Positions 42,753 through 51,227 are shown, counted from the stretch's first letter. The stretch is 64,000 nt of DNA from Pseudomonas nitroreducens (GCF_014204515.1 NZ_JACHLI010000025.1:1-64000), one strand, 5' to 3'. Made by a program: numbers and translations. Notes: a model not told the origin generated them from the sequence alone.

Positions 42753-43589
42753 ATGCCTCTTCCCACGCCGGTGCCGGTGGATTTCCAGCACGTCCTGCAA
42801 CTCTGGCAACTCGTTCCCGAGGGCGAGCCGATCATCACTCCCAGCAGCCATCTGCTGCCGGTCCGCTGGATGGGCCGGGCGGCGATGCTCAAGCGTGCGC
42901 TGGACGTCGATGAGCAACTGGGCTCGAAAGTGCTCGACTGGTGGGACGGCGACGGCGCCGCGCTGGTGTATGCCTACGACGGCGACACCATCCTGATGGA
43001 GCGCGCCCAGGGCGAGCGTTCGTTGATGCGCATGGCGCTGGAGGGCGAGGACGACGAGGCCAGCCGCATCATCTGCGCGGTGGTGCGCAAGCTGCACCAG
43101 CCGCGGGAAAAGCCGCTGCCCGAGGTGATCGGCCTGCGCCAGTGGTTCCGCGATCTGGCCCCGGCTGCCGCACGCTATGGCGATCTCTTCCCGCGCTGCC
43201 TGGAAACCGCCGAAGCGCTGCTGGCCAGCGAGCATGACCCGTGCGTGCTGCACGGCGATATCCACCACGACAATATCCTCGACTTCGGCGAGCGTGGCTG
43301 GCGCGCCATCGACCCCAAGCGCCTGTACGGCGAACGGCTGTTCGACTACGCCAACCTGCTGTGCAATCCGGACCTGCCGACCTCCCGCGAGCCGGAGCGC
43401 TTCCTCCGCCAGCTGGACGTGATCGTCGAATACGCGCGCCTGGATCGACGGCGCCTGCTGGAGTGGGTGCTGGCCTTCGCCGGTCTCTCCGCCGCCTGGT
43501 TCCTGGATGACGGCATGGCCGCCGACAGCGACCTGGGCGTGGCGCACCTGGCCGCCGCCGAACTGGATCGCCTGGCATGTTGCGCCTGA
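42753..43589 (+). CDS. APH(6)-like small-molecule kinase (streptomycin/hydroxyurea kinase family)
   Basis: 278 residues resembling the aminoglycoside 6-phosphotransferase / hydroxyurea kinase group. The catalytic loop is VLHGDIHHDNILDF (about 165-178), and the metal-binding position appears as AIDPKRLYGE (185-194). RVELWRM-like N-lobe features are weaker. Chromosomal members are common in Pseudomonas and need not confer resistance; the natural substrate is unknown. It begins 65 bp after fliJ and overlaps the next gene by 13 bp, so the pair is probably translated together. Confidence 0.8.
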   Translation: MPLPTPVPVDFQHVLQLWQLVPEGEPIITPSSHLLPVRWMGRAAMLKRALDVDEQLGSKVLDWWDGDGAALVYAYDGDTILMERAQGERSLMRMALEGEDDEASRIICAVVRKLHQPREKPLPEVIGLRQWFRDLAPAAARYGDLFPRCLETAEALLASEHDPCVLHGDIHHDNILDFGERGWRAIDPKRLYGERLFDYANLLCNPDLPTSREPERFLRQLDVIVEYARLDRRRLLEWVLAFAGLSAAWFLDDGMAADSDLGVAHLAAAELDRLACCA

Positions 43590-44230
43590 ACCGCTCCCTC
43601 CTGCACGCCCATCCGCGACTGATCGGCGCTGTCGCTGTGGGCGTGATCGTGGCGCTGGCGTGCTATCGCTTCTCGCCCATGACCCGGGTGCTGCTGGGCT
43701 GGAACTGCCTGGCCTGGGTCTACGTGCTGCTGATCGGCTGGCTGGCCCTGCGTGCGGCGCCGGCGGAAGTGCGGCGGCTGGCCGAGATCGAGGACGAGAA
43801 CGCCGAGGCGGTGCTGGTGCTGATCGTCATCGCCGCGCTGGCCAGCCTGGGCGCCATCATCGTCGAGCTGGCCACCGCCGGGCACGCCAGCGGCAGCGAG
43901 AAGATCGTCCGCTACGCCTTCACCGCCAGCACCGTGCTGGGTTCCTGGTTCCTCATCGGCACCATCTTCACCATGCACTACGCCCGCCAGTTCTATTCGG
44001 CCGGGTCGGCCGAGCCGGTGCTGCGCTTCCCCGAGGGCGAGAAGAGCCCGGACTACTGGGACTTCCTCTACTTCTCCTTCACCCTCAGCGTGGCGGTGCA
44101 GACCTCCGACGTGGAGATCGCCTCGCGCTCCATGCGCAAGGTGGTGCTGGCGCACTCGGTGATCGGCTTCCTGTTCAACACCGCCGTCCTCGGCCTGGCG
44201 ATCAACATGGGCGCGGGGCTGGTCGGCTAG
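43577..44230 (+). CDS. DUF1345 membrane protein
   Basis: 217 residues with about five hydrophobic segments. The family motif region is DYWDFLYFSFTLSVAVQTSD (about 156-175), followed by a helix ending in FNTAVLGLAINMGAGLVG. The DUF1345 motif has been likened to an ion-channel pore loop, but no function is established. Its start overlaps the kinase gene end. Nothing links it to flagella besides position. Confidence 0.85.
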   Translation: MLRLNRSLLHAHPRLIGAVAVGVIVALACYRFSPMTRVLLGWNCLAWVYVLLIGWLALRAAPAEVRRLAEIEDENAEAVLVLIVIAALASLGAIIVELATAGHASGSEKIVRYAFTASTVLGSWFLIGTIFTMHYARQFYSAGSAEPVLRFPEGEKSPDYWDFLYFSFTLSVAVQTSDVEIASRSMRKVVLAHSVIGFLFNTAVLGLAINMGAGLVG

Positions 44231-44239
44231 CGGCTGCCG

Positions 44240-44857
44240 TCATGGCGGCAGCGTCTCGCAGGCCAGCCGCAGGGCGAGGACGAGAAAGGCCAGGGTGAAG
44301 CTCCAGCGGATCACCGCCATCACGGCCGGGCGCCCGATCACGAAGTCGCGTACCCAGGACGCCAGCAGCCCGTAGCCGATGAACACGACGAAGGTCATCA
44401 GCGCGAACACCAGGCCCAGCATCAGGAACAGCGGCCGGGCATCCTCGCTGCCAGCCGCCACGAACTGCGGCAGGAAGGCCAGGAAGAACAGCCCCAGCTT
44501 GGGATTGAGCAGGTTCAGCCAGAGCCCTGTGCCCACCAGCTGCGTGCTGCTGCGCGGGCTGCTGGCGGCGTCCAGCGCCAGGGCGCCGTTGCCGCGAAAC
44601 ACCTGCCAGGCGATGAACAGCAGGTAGGCGGTGCCCAGCAGCTTGATGACCTGGAAGCTGGCTGCGCTGGCCTGCAGGATCAGCGCCAGGCCGAAGGTGG
44701 CCAGCAGCAACTGCGGCAGCATGCCCAGTGTGCAGCCCAGCGCCGCGAGAGTAGCGGCGCGGGCGCCAAGTCCGAGCCCGACGGCCAGGGTGTAGAGCAC
44801 GCCGGTGCCGGGCAGCAGAACGACGACGAACGCCGTCAGCAGGAATTCTGCGGTCAT
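44240..44857 (-). CDS. LysE/RhtB family amino-acid exporter
   Basis: 205 residues with about six transmembrane helices. The N-terminal motif LLPGTGVLYTLAVGLGLGAR corresponds to the GPG-type motif of LysE transporters, and GLWLNLLNPKLGLFFLAFLP is the second family hallmark. It should export an amino acid or analogue. ATG 44857 is preferred because the transporter motif starts directly after it. It sits 47 bp downstream of an AraC-type regulator on the same strand, the usual regulator-exporter pairing. It converges on the DUF1345 gene with nine bases between. Confidence 0.88.
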   Translation of the reverse strand: MTAEFLLTAFVVVLLPGTGVLYTLAVGLGLGARAATLAALGCTLGMLPQLLLATFGLALILQASAASFQVIKLLGTAYLLFIAWQVFRGNGALALDAASSPRSSTQLVGTGLWLNLLNPKLGLFFLAFLPQFVAAGSEDARPLFLMLGLVFALMTFVVFIGYGLLASWVRDFVIGRPAVMAVIRWSFTLAFLVLALRLACETLPP

Positions 44858-44904
44858 TGCCGTGGGTTTCCCGTGTGGAGAAATGAGGTTTGGTGCTGGC
44901 GGGG

Positions 44905-45705
44905 TCAGGTCGCTGGCGGCTGTCTGCGCGATGAGCGCCACTGCCCCGGCGTCAGCCCGAGCTGGCGGGCGAAGGCGCGGGACAGGTGCGACTGGTCGGC
45001 GAACCCGGCGAGCAGGGCCGCCTCGGTCAGCGAGTGGCCCTCAGCGATGGCCTTGTGGGCCTGCCGGACGCGGTACTGCAGGAGGTAGGCGTGGGGTGTG
45101 GTGCCCAGCTCGCGGCGGAAGCGGCGCAGGGCCGCGTAAGGCGTGAGCCCGGCGATGGCGGCGAGCTCCGCCAGGACGGGAGCATTGCGCGGGTCGTCAT
45201 GAATCCGTTCGAGCATGCGCGCCACGCTGCGGGACGGCAGGGCCACCCCGGCCGTGTCGATGCGTTTGTCCAGCAGTTCGCCGAACAGCTCGAGCACGCC
45301 TTCGCCGGCTTCATCTGCACAAGCACTCGGCAGGCGTTGCAGCAGGCCGGCAACGCGCCGGGCTAGCCGCGGGTCGGCGAGGGCGGGGAGGGTGAACTCG
45401 CGGCGGGCCATGTCCTCGCCGGCCAGTTGGGCCAGCAGCGCCGGTTCGATGTAGAGCATCCCCCAGCGACGGGCCTCGCCGCGCAGGGGAATGCCGTCGT
45501 GCAGTTCGTTGGGGCTGACGGTGATGGTGTCGCACGGCCCGGCTTCGACCTGTCCACGGCCGCTCCAGGAGCGATGCCCGCCTTCGAGCATCACGCCGAT
45601 GCCGTACTCGTCATGGGCGTGCCGCGGGAAGCTGCGCTGCGTGAGGATCTCGACGCTGCGCAGGCCGGGCAGGGCGGCGGTGGTGCAGTTCACTCGGTGC
45701 AGCAT
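44905..45705 (-). CDS. AraC family transcriptional regulator
   Basis: 266 residues. An N-terminal cupin sensor domain (SFPRHAHDEYGIGVMLEGGH, about 25-44) leads to a C-terminal double helix-turn-helix (LAAIAGLTPYAALRRFRREL and TEAALLAGFADQSHLSRAFA, ending RQLGLTPGQW). It most likely controls the downstream LysE-type exporter in response to a small ligand (inference from adjacency). Confidence 0.9.
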   Translation of the reverse strand: MLHRVNCTTAALPGLRSVEILTQRSFPRHAHDEYGIGVMLEGGHRSWSGRGQVEAGPCDTITVSPNELHDGIPLRGEARRWGMLYIEPALLAQLAGEDMARREFTLPALADPRLARRVAGLLQRLPSACADEAGEGVLELFGELLDKRIDTAGVALPSRSVARMLERIHDDPRNAPVLAELAAIAGLTPYAALRRFRRELGTTPHAYLLQYRVRQAHKAIAEGHSLTEAALLAGFADQSHLSRAFARQLGLTPGQWRSSRRQPPAT

Positions 45706-45818
45706 TGGGTCAGGCCTGCGGGGGCGGAAAAGTGATAGGCAGAGTAGTCCCTGGTGCAGCGTTGATCTTGAATGAAATTGACTATTTCGGAAGGGGTGGG
45801 CTTTGGGCGCTCGATCGG

Positions 45819-46079
45819 CCCCTCACCCCAGCCCTCTCCCAGGGGGAGAGGGGGCCGTTCGGTGTAATGCGAAGATTGGCGTTCGCCGGGGCGATGGTGC
45901 CGGAAAAACGATGGATCGCACCCTCGCAGCGAGCTGCTCTCCTTTCCGAGGGATAGGGTGTCATTCGGGGTAAGGCGGAGATTGGTGTGAGCCGGGGCGA
46001 TGGAGCAGGAAAAACATCGAAGTGCCCCTTTGCAGAGGACGGCCCCCTCCCCCCTTGGGAGAGGGTTGGGGTGAGGGGC
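45819..46079. repeat. Repeat-filled gap: inverted GGGAGAGGG elements enclosing two direct repeats
   Basis: The gap 45706-46105 contains no gene. CCCCTCACCCCAGCCCTCTC begins the left element (45819-45855), and its inverse, GAGAGGGTTGGGGTGAGGGG, ends the right one (46041-46079). Between them are two imperfect direct repeats of about 56 bp (45858-45913 and 45964-46018), both containing GCCGGGGCGATGG and GGAAAAAC. The elements resemble the shorter hairpin before fliJ. Confidence 0.75.
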
Positions 46080-46105
46080 TCTTGAGGCCCGCGCCAAGAC
46101 CGCAA

Positions 46106-46822
46106 TCAGAAGAACGGCCGCGAAGCCTTGAACATGAACGCCGAATCGCAATAGGCGTTGTGCCCGGAATAGGCCGTGCAGTCGCCGCCGGTGAGGCTGC
46201 TGCCGCTGTAGGAGAAGTTCAGGTCGATGCCGTTCCACGGCCGGCTGAAGTTCACCGACCAGTCGCCGAAGCCGCTGACGCTGCCGCCGCTGCCCAGGCT
46301 CACGGGCGAAGCGAGGCTGTAGGCGGAATACTTGAAGGTCACGTCGAAACCCAGGTCCGGCTGCATGCCCAGGTCGGTGAACAGCGTGGCGGTGCTGCGC
46401 CCGGCCTGGGCACTGTAGGCCGCGCCGAGGCGGCTGCCGAACACCGAGAGGCCGCCGTACAGTGCCTGGCTGTCGTAGTCGGGCTGCTCCGGACGGCTGT
46501 AGCGCAGGGTGCCCACTTCGTAGCCGAGCTTGCCGTCGCCCAGCGGGTGCTTGAAGCCGGCGTAGCTGTCGATCTCCAGCGGCTTTTCCTGCTCGAGGTT
46601 CGAGGTCCAGCTGCCGACGTACCAGCCACTGTCGTGGGTGATATCGAGGCCGCCCTGGGCGCTGTTGGCCTGGCCCGGCTGGACCAGCCCCTGGGCCATG
46701 CTGCGGGTCGGCGAATTGGCGAACTTCAGCTCGAAGTCGCCCAGCTCGCGCTGCATCACCTGGGCGCCCGCGTACGGCGCTGCGCACAGCACGCAGGCCG
46801 CAATGAGAATGGACTTGTACAT
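46106..46822 (-). CDS. TorF-like putative outer-membrane porin
   Basis: 238 residues. A signal peptide (SILIAACVLCAAPYAGA before QVMQRE) is followed by alternating beta-strand-like sequence ending in an aromatic residue (RPFF), typical of outer-membrane barrels. The body pattern (GWYVGSWTSNLEQEKPLEID, YAGFKHPLGDGKLGYEVG) fits the TorF/gcw_chp family. Two Cys near the C-terminus (TGGDC, NAYCDS) could form a disulphide. ATG 46822 follows GGGGGAG. Function unknown; no link to flagella is apparent. Confidence 0.75.
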   Translation of the reverse strand: MYKSILIAACVLCAAPYAGAQVMQRELGDFELKFANSPTRSMAQGLVQPGQANSAQGGLDITHDSGWYVGSWTSNLEQEKPLEIDSYAGFKHPLGDGKLGYEVGTLRYSRPEQPDYDSQALYGGLSVFGSRLGAAYSAQAGRSTATLFTDLGMQPDLGFDVTFKYSAYSLASPVSLGSGGSVSGFGDWSVNFSRPWNGIDLNFSYSGSSLTGGDCTAYSGHNAYCDSAFMFKASRPFF

Positions 46823-47072
46823 GCTCCCCCCTTCTTGCCGGGTGCGACCCTTCCAAGGCCTCTTGCGAGCCTTCGCCCTGCGTCGCACGCGTAAAAGGGT
46901 AAAGGCATTCGCCGCGCCTGTGTCGACCGGTGGTCCATTAATCGACTTGCCGGGTGAGCGTTCGACCGGTCTGGCGAGGCGGTTTCCCGATGCTTGCCGA
47001 GGTTGCCCCTGTCATCACTTGCTGCTAAATCTTCAAGCTCGTGCGCGACCATCGATCGATAAGGAGAATCCC

Positions 47073-47378
47073 ATGGCCATCACTTCCGTTCCCTCTGCCG
47101 ACGGGCAGGAGCTGACCATCGTGGTCCAGGGACGCTTCGATTTCGGCGCACACCAGGAATTCCGCGACGCCTATGAGCGCGTCGAAGCCACGCCCAAGCG
47201 TTACGTGGTGGACCTCAAGGGAGCGACCTACCTGGACAGCTCGGCCCTGGGCATGCTCCTGCTGCTGCGCGACCATGCCGGTGGCGAGAGTGCGCAGATC
47301 AGCCTGGCGCACTGCAACCCGGATGTGCGCAAGGTGCTGGCCATCTCCAACTTCGAACAGCTGTTCAGCATCAGCTGA
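47073..47378 (+). CDS. hsbA: Anti-sigma factor antagonist HsbA (STAS domain)
   Basis: 101 residues, a single STAS domain. The phosphorylatable serine region is TYLDSSALGMLLLL, with Ser56 in the expected place. In P. aeruginosa HsbA binds FlgM when unphosphorylated and, when phosphorylated, the diguanylate cyclase HsbD, so it switches between swimming and attachment. AAGGAGA precedes ATG 47073; an upstream open frame is spurious. It is followed by its kinase/phosphatase HsbR after 29 bases. Confidence 0.93.
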   Translation: MAITSVPSADGQELTIVVQGRFDFGAHQEFRDAYERVEATPKRYVVDLKGATYLDSSALGMLLLLRDHAGGESAQISLAHCNPDVRKVLAISNFEQLFSIS

Positions 47379-47407
47379 GCCGCACCGGGCTCGCTGCGGC
47401 TACGGCC

Positions 47408-49105
47408 ATGGCTGAACTGCTGACTGTCCTCATCGCCGACGACAACGCTGCCGACCGCCTGCTGCTGTCGACCATCGTCAGTCGCCAGGGGCATCGCGTG
47501 CTGACCGCCGCCAATGGCCTGGAGGCGCTGGCGCTGTTCGCCCAGGAGCGGCCGCAGCTGGTGCTGATGGATGCGCTGATGCCGGTGATGGACGGCTTCG
47601 AGGCGGCGCGGCGGATTCGCCGGCAGGCCGGCGAGGAGCTGGTGCCGATCATCTTCCTCACTTCGCTGAGCGAACCCGAGGCGCTGGTGCAGAGCCTGGA
47701 GGCGGGCGGCGACGACTTCCTCTCCAAGCCCTACAACCGCGTCATCCTCGAAGCCAAGATCCGCGCCATGGGCCGCCTGCATCACCTGCAGCGGATGGTG
47801 CTGGAGCAGCGCGACCTGATCGCCCGGCACAACGAACACCTGCTCAACGAGCAGCGCGTGGCCAAGGCGGTGTTCGACAAGGTGGCGCATTCGGGTTGCC
47901 TCAACGCGGCCAATATCCGCTACCTGCAATCGCCCTTCGCGCTGTTCAACGGCGACATCCTGCTGGCGGCTTTCAAGCCTTCGGGCGGCATGCACGTGCT
48001 GCTCGGCGACTTTACTGGCCACGGCCTGCCGGCGGCGATCGGCGCCATGCCGCTGGCCGAGGTGTTCTACGGCATGACCGCCAAGGGTTATCCGATGGCG
48101 GACATCCTTCGCGAGATGAACGCCAAGCTCAAGCGCATCCTCCCGGTGGGCGTGTTCTGCTGCGCGGCGGTGCTCAACCTGAGCTTCCAGCGTGGCCTGG
48201 TGGAGGTGTGGAACGGCGGCCTGCCCAATGGCTACCTGCACCGCCATGGCGGCGGCGAACTGCTGCCGCTGGTGTCGCGCCACCTGCCGCTGGGCATCCT
48301 CGAACCCGCCGCCTTCAGCGACCATTGCGAGGTCTACGCGATGGCGGAGGGCGACCGCGTGTTGCTCTTCTCCGACGGTGTGCTGGAGGCGCGCAACGCC
48401 GCCGACGAGGCCTTCGGCGAGGAACGCCTGCGGCAGGTGTTCGCCGAGGGCCATGCGCCGTCACGCCTGTTCGACGGCATCCAGGCGGCGGTCTCGCGCT
48501 TCCGTGGCGAAGCTCAGGACGACGTCAGCATGCTGGAGGTCGCCCTGGTCCCCGAGGCCTCGTTGCAGCGGCCACCGCTGGCCTTTTCCGACAATGGCCT
48601 GAGCAGCCCGCTGGACTGGTCGGCGAGCTTCGAATTCCGCGCACCGACCCTGCGCCATTTCAATCCGCTGCCGTTCCTGCTGCAGTGGCTGATGGAGGTG
48701 CAGGCCCTGCGCCCGCGCGGCGGCGCGCTGTACACCGTGCTCGCCGAGCTGTACTCCAACGCCCTGGAGCACGGCGTGATGGGCCTGGACTCCGCGCTCA
48801 AGTGCGACGCTGCCGGCTTCGCCCGCTATTACCAGGAGCGCAGCCGGCGCCTGGAGACGTTGCGCGACGGCTTCGTGCGCTTCCATCTCGACCTCGCTCC
48901 CCACGGCGACGGTGGGCGGCTGCTGGTGCGGGTGGAGGACAGCGGCGCGGGGTTCGACGTGGGCGCGGTGCTGGCTTCCCAGCAGGCCGCCGGCAGTCTC
49001 TGCGGACGCGGGCTGACGCTGGTGCGGCAACTGGCTGACTGCTGCCAGTGGTCGAGCGATGGCAAGGCGGTGTCCGTGGAGTTCTTCTGGTCGGCTCAGG
49101 CATAA
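47408..49105 (+). CDS. hsbR: Response regulator HsbR (REC-PP2C-kinase)
   Basis: 565 residues. The receiver (about 6-122) has Asp55 in LVLMDALMPVMDG and Lys107. A coiled link leads to a PP2C/SpoIIE phosphatase domain with metal Asp201 in GDFTGHGLPAA and Asp323 in LLFSDGVLEA. The C-terminal anti-sigma-type HATPase (about 420-560) has ELYSNALEHG and RGLTLVRQLA. It receives phosphate from HptB and sets the phosphorylation of HsbA. It is 69 bp before hptB on the same strand. Confidence 0.93.
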   Translation: MAELLTVLIADDNAADRLLLSTIVSRQGHRVLTAANGLEALALFAQERPQLVLMDALMPVMDGFEAARRIRRQAGEELVPIIFLTSLSEPEALVQSLEAGGDDFLSKPYNRVILEAKIRAMGRLHHLQRMVLEQRDLIARHNEHLLNEQRVAKAVFDKVAHSGCLNAANIRYLQSPFALFNGDILLAAFKPSGGMHVLLGDFTGHGLPAAIGAMPLAEVFYGMTAKGYPMADILREMNAKLKRILPVGVFCCAAVLNLSFQRGLVEVWNGGLPNGYLHRHGGGELLPLVSRHLPLGILEPAAFSDHCEVYAMAEGDRVLLFSDGVLEARNAADEAFGEERLRQVFAEGHAPSRLFDGIQAAVSRFRGEAQDDVSMLEVALVPEASLQRPPLAFSDNGLSSPLDWSASFEFRAPTLRHFNPLPFLLQWLMEVQALRPRGGALYTVLAELYSNALEHGVMGLDSALKCDAAGFARYYQERSRRLETLRDGFVRFHLDLAPHGDGGRLLVRVEDSGAGFDVGAVLASQQAAGSLCGRGLTLVRQLADCCQWSSDGKAVSVEFFWSAQA

Positions 49106-49174
49106 TCGGGGCCTTCTTGTCGCCCTCTCCAGAATAAGGAGCAGGGTGGCGAGCCGTCCTTCAGGGAGTGCCCC

Positions 49175-49516
49175 ATGTCCGAGCCGCATCTCGATGGCGC
49201 CGTGCTGAGCAATTTGCTGTCGATCATGGAAGACGAGTATCCGCTGCTGGTGGAGACCTTCTTCAGCGACTCCGAGGAACGCCTGCGCGCCATCCGCGAC
49301 GCCTTCGCCAGCTCCGATGCCCCCGCGCTGCGCCATGCCGCGCACAGCTTCAAGGGCAGCTGCGGGAACATGGGCGCCAGCCTGCTGAGCAGCCTGTGCA
49401 AGCGCCTGGAGGAGGCCGCGCGGCAGAACGACCTGGCCACCGCCCAGGGCCTGATCGGCAAGGTCGAGCACGAATTCGGCATCGTTCGCACCCTGTTGCT
49501 GCCGGGTCGTTCCTAG
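49175..49516 (+). CDS. hptB: Histidine phosphotransfer protein HptB
   Basis: 113 residues, a single Hpt domain. Phospho-His57 lies in HAAHSFKGSCGNMGA. In P. aeruginosa HptB collects phosphate from several hybrid kinases (PA1611, ErcS, SagS, RetS) and passes it to HsbR. In this genome the trio sits beside fliK, not next to cheR as in PAO1. A weak GGGAGTG site precedes the start. Confidence 0.94.
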   Translation: MSEPHLDGAVLSNLLSIMEDEYPLLVETFFSDSEERLRAIRDAFASSDAPALRHAAHSFKGSCGNMGASLLSSLCKRLEEAARQNDLATAQGLIGKVEHEFGIVRTLLLPGRS

Positions 49517-49527
49517 CTTCTGCGAGT

Positions 49528-49543
49528 TGGCCCGCGCCTTGCT
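49528..49543 (+). promoter_or_regulatory. Sigma54 promoter of fliK
   Basis: TGGCCCGCGCCTTGCT, GG 49529-49530 and GC 49541-49542, spacer 10. It starts 12 bases after the hptB stop, so fliK is transcribed separately from hsbA-hsbR-hptB. Confidence 0.88.
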
Positions 49544-49581
49544 ATCTCCGTGTTGGATATTCACCTCAACGGAGACCTCCG

Positions 49582-50883
49582 ATGGCTGTCGCCCCGGATA
49601 TTTCACTGACGTCGACGCCTGATCTCAGGCCCAAGGCGGCGCTCTCCAAGTCTGCCCAGAATTCGTCGAACACCAGCAACGACAAGGGTTCCAGCTTCGC
49701 CGACGTGTATGCCAGGGAGCAGCGTCCGGCGGCCAGCGAGCGCCCCGACAAGCCCGTGAAAGCGAAGGCCGAGAAGCCCAGGGACAACACCGACAAGGAC
49801 GCCAAGGCCAGCGATTCGACCACCCCGGCTGCCGCCGACCAGCCAAAGGTTGCCGACGACGGCAAGGCCTTGCCGGCCGACGGTGCGGCCAAGGCCGATG
49901 AGCCGGTGGCCGCCGAGCAGCCCGCGCCCGACGCGACCCTCGACCCGCTGCTGATGCTCGGCATGACCGGCCAGTTGCCGGAGCCCGAGGCGCCGCCGCT
50001 GGTGGTCAGCAGCGGTACCAGCCAGCTCACCGATGCCAGCAGCGATGGCGATCTGCAGAAGCTCAACGAGATTCCGGGGGTGAACCTGACCCTGGCCGTG
50101 GGCGCTGACGACCAGGCGCAGCAGGCACAACAGACCCAGCTCACCGGCCACCTCGCCGCCAAGCCGGGCGACAAGGCGCTGGATGCCAACGGCAAGAACG
50201 ATCTGTCCGCCGCCCTCGCGGCGCTGACCTCGGATTCGACTGCCAAGGGCACTGAAAGCAAGCTCGCCGAAGGTGCGCTGAAGGACGGCGCCGACCTGAC
50301 CCAGCAACTGGCGGACGTGCAGACCGACGCCAAGCCGGAAATGCCGCGCAACGAGGCCTTCGCCGCGCGCCTGGAATCCCTCACCCAGGCGCTGAACACG
50401 CCCCAGGCCATGACCAACCGCCCGGTCAACCCGCTGCTGCCGGGGCAGGCCGTGTCGGTGCAGCAGAACGGCTGGACCGACCAGGTGGTGGACCGGGTGA
50501 TGTGGATGTCCTCGCAGAATCTGAAGTCGGCCGAGATCCAGATGGACCCGGCCAACCTCGGCCGCCTGGAAGTGCGCATCCACATGACCGGCGACCAGAC
50601 CCAGGTCAACTTCGTCAGTGCCAACGCTAACGTCCGCGAAGCTTTGGACAGCCAGCAGCACCGCCTGCGCGAATTGTTCAACCAGCAGGGCATGCAGCTG
50701 GACGTCAACGTCTCCGACCAGTCCGCCCGCGGCTGGCAGCAACAGCAGGGCGATGAGCGTGGCGGCTCGCGGCGCCTGGGCGGCAGCGACAGCGGCGATG
50801 ACGAACCGGTGCTCAGCGGCGTGTCCGAGATCCGCCCGCAGACGGCCGCGCAGGGCAGGGGACTGGTGGATTACTACGCGTGA
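49582..50883 (+). CDS. fliK: Flagellar hook-length control protein FliK
   Basis: 433 residues. The long N-terminal part is Ala/Asp/Lys-rich and disordered, as usual for the ruler. The C-terminal specificity-switch domain has AEIQMDPANLGRLEVRIHMT and DSQQHRLRELFNQQGMQLDV (about 310-380). It measures hook length and triggers FlhB to change export substrates. GGAGACCTCCG precedes ATG 49582; the longer upstream frame overlaps hptB and is not real. Confidence 0.94.
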   Translation: MAVAPDISLTSTPDLRPKAALSKSAQNSSNTSNDKGSSFADVYAREQRPAASERPDKPVKAKAEKPRDNTDKDAKASDSTTPAAADQPKVADDGKALPADGAAKADEPVAAEQPAPDATLDPLLMLGMTGQLPEPEAPPLVVSSGTSQLTDASSDGDLQKLNEIPGVNLTLAVGADDQAQQAQQTQLTGHLAAKPGDKALDANGKNDLSAALAALTSDSTAKGTESKLAEGALKDGADLTQQLADVQTDAKPEMPRNEAFAARLESLTQALNTPQAMTNRPVNPLLPGQAVSVQQNGWTDQVVDRVMWMSSQNLKSAEIQMDPANLGRLEVRIHMTGDQTQVNFVSANANVREALDSQQHRLRELFNQQGMQLDVNVSDQSARGWQQQQGDERGGSRRLGGSDSGDDEPVLSGVSEIRPQTAAQGRGLVDYYA

Positions 50884-50960
50884 TCCGCTGGGGGCGTCCC
50901 GGATAGGTGGCGCAGCCAGGGCTGGGGAGAGGGCATAAGCCCGAGCGCCGATTTCCCCCT

Positions 50961-50985
50961 GTTCGCGAGCAAGCTCGCTCCTACG
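50961..50985. repeat. REP element, TTCGCGAGCAAGC subfamily
   Basis: GTTCGCGAGCAAGC then TCGCTCCTACG, a near-perfect palindrome matching 10461-10484. Confidence 0.85.
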
Positions 50986-51011
50986 AAAAGCCAGCTCGTA
51001 GCTTGGCCGGG

Positions 51012-51051
51012 CTGTAGGAGCGAGGGGGACGCCCAGTTCTTGCTCGCGAAC
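51012..51051. repeat. REP of the same subfamily split by a 14-base segment
   Basis: The left part, TGTAGGAGCGAG, and right part, CTTGCTCGCGAAC, would join into a normal REP, but GGGGACGCCCAGTT (51024-51037) lies exactly at the apex. An almost identical GGGGACGCCTAGTT, also preceded by GAG and followed by C, is inside composite repeat copy 2 at 10821-10834. Confidence 0.8.
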
Positions 51052-51161
51052 CGCCCCAACCCCCGAGCTTTCCAGCTCAGAGGAAAATTCTTACTCCTCC
51101 CCGTGACATCCACCGTCTAGCCTGTAATATCCGCGGCGGCGCCAGTGGACAAGTTCCAAAC

Positions 51162-51177
51162 TGGCACAGCCCTTGCT
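51162..51177 (+). promoter_or_regulatory. Sigma54 promoter of fliLMNOPQR-flhB
   Basis: TGGCACAGCCCTTGCT, GG 51163-51164 and GC 51175-51176, spacer 10. The 16 bases are identical to the flgF promoter core. It lies 51 bp before fliL. Confidence 0.94.
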
Positions 51178-51227
51178 CGAACCCCCGGTATCAGCGCATC
51201 GCGCCGGAAAAGTGACGGATATTTGGC

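Larger units (their letters stand above)
50884..51160. other. Gene-free gap between fliK and fliL
   Basis: No gene. It contains two members of the TTCGCGAGCAAGC REP subfamily (listed separately) and, at its end, the fliL promoter. No clear terminator was found after fliK. Confidence 0.7.

Noticed and set aside
46960..47072. Search for sigma54 or sigma28 site before hsbA
   Set aside because: CGATCGATAAGG resembles a sigma28 -10 box, but no -35 lies at the right distance.
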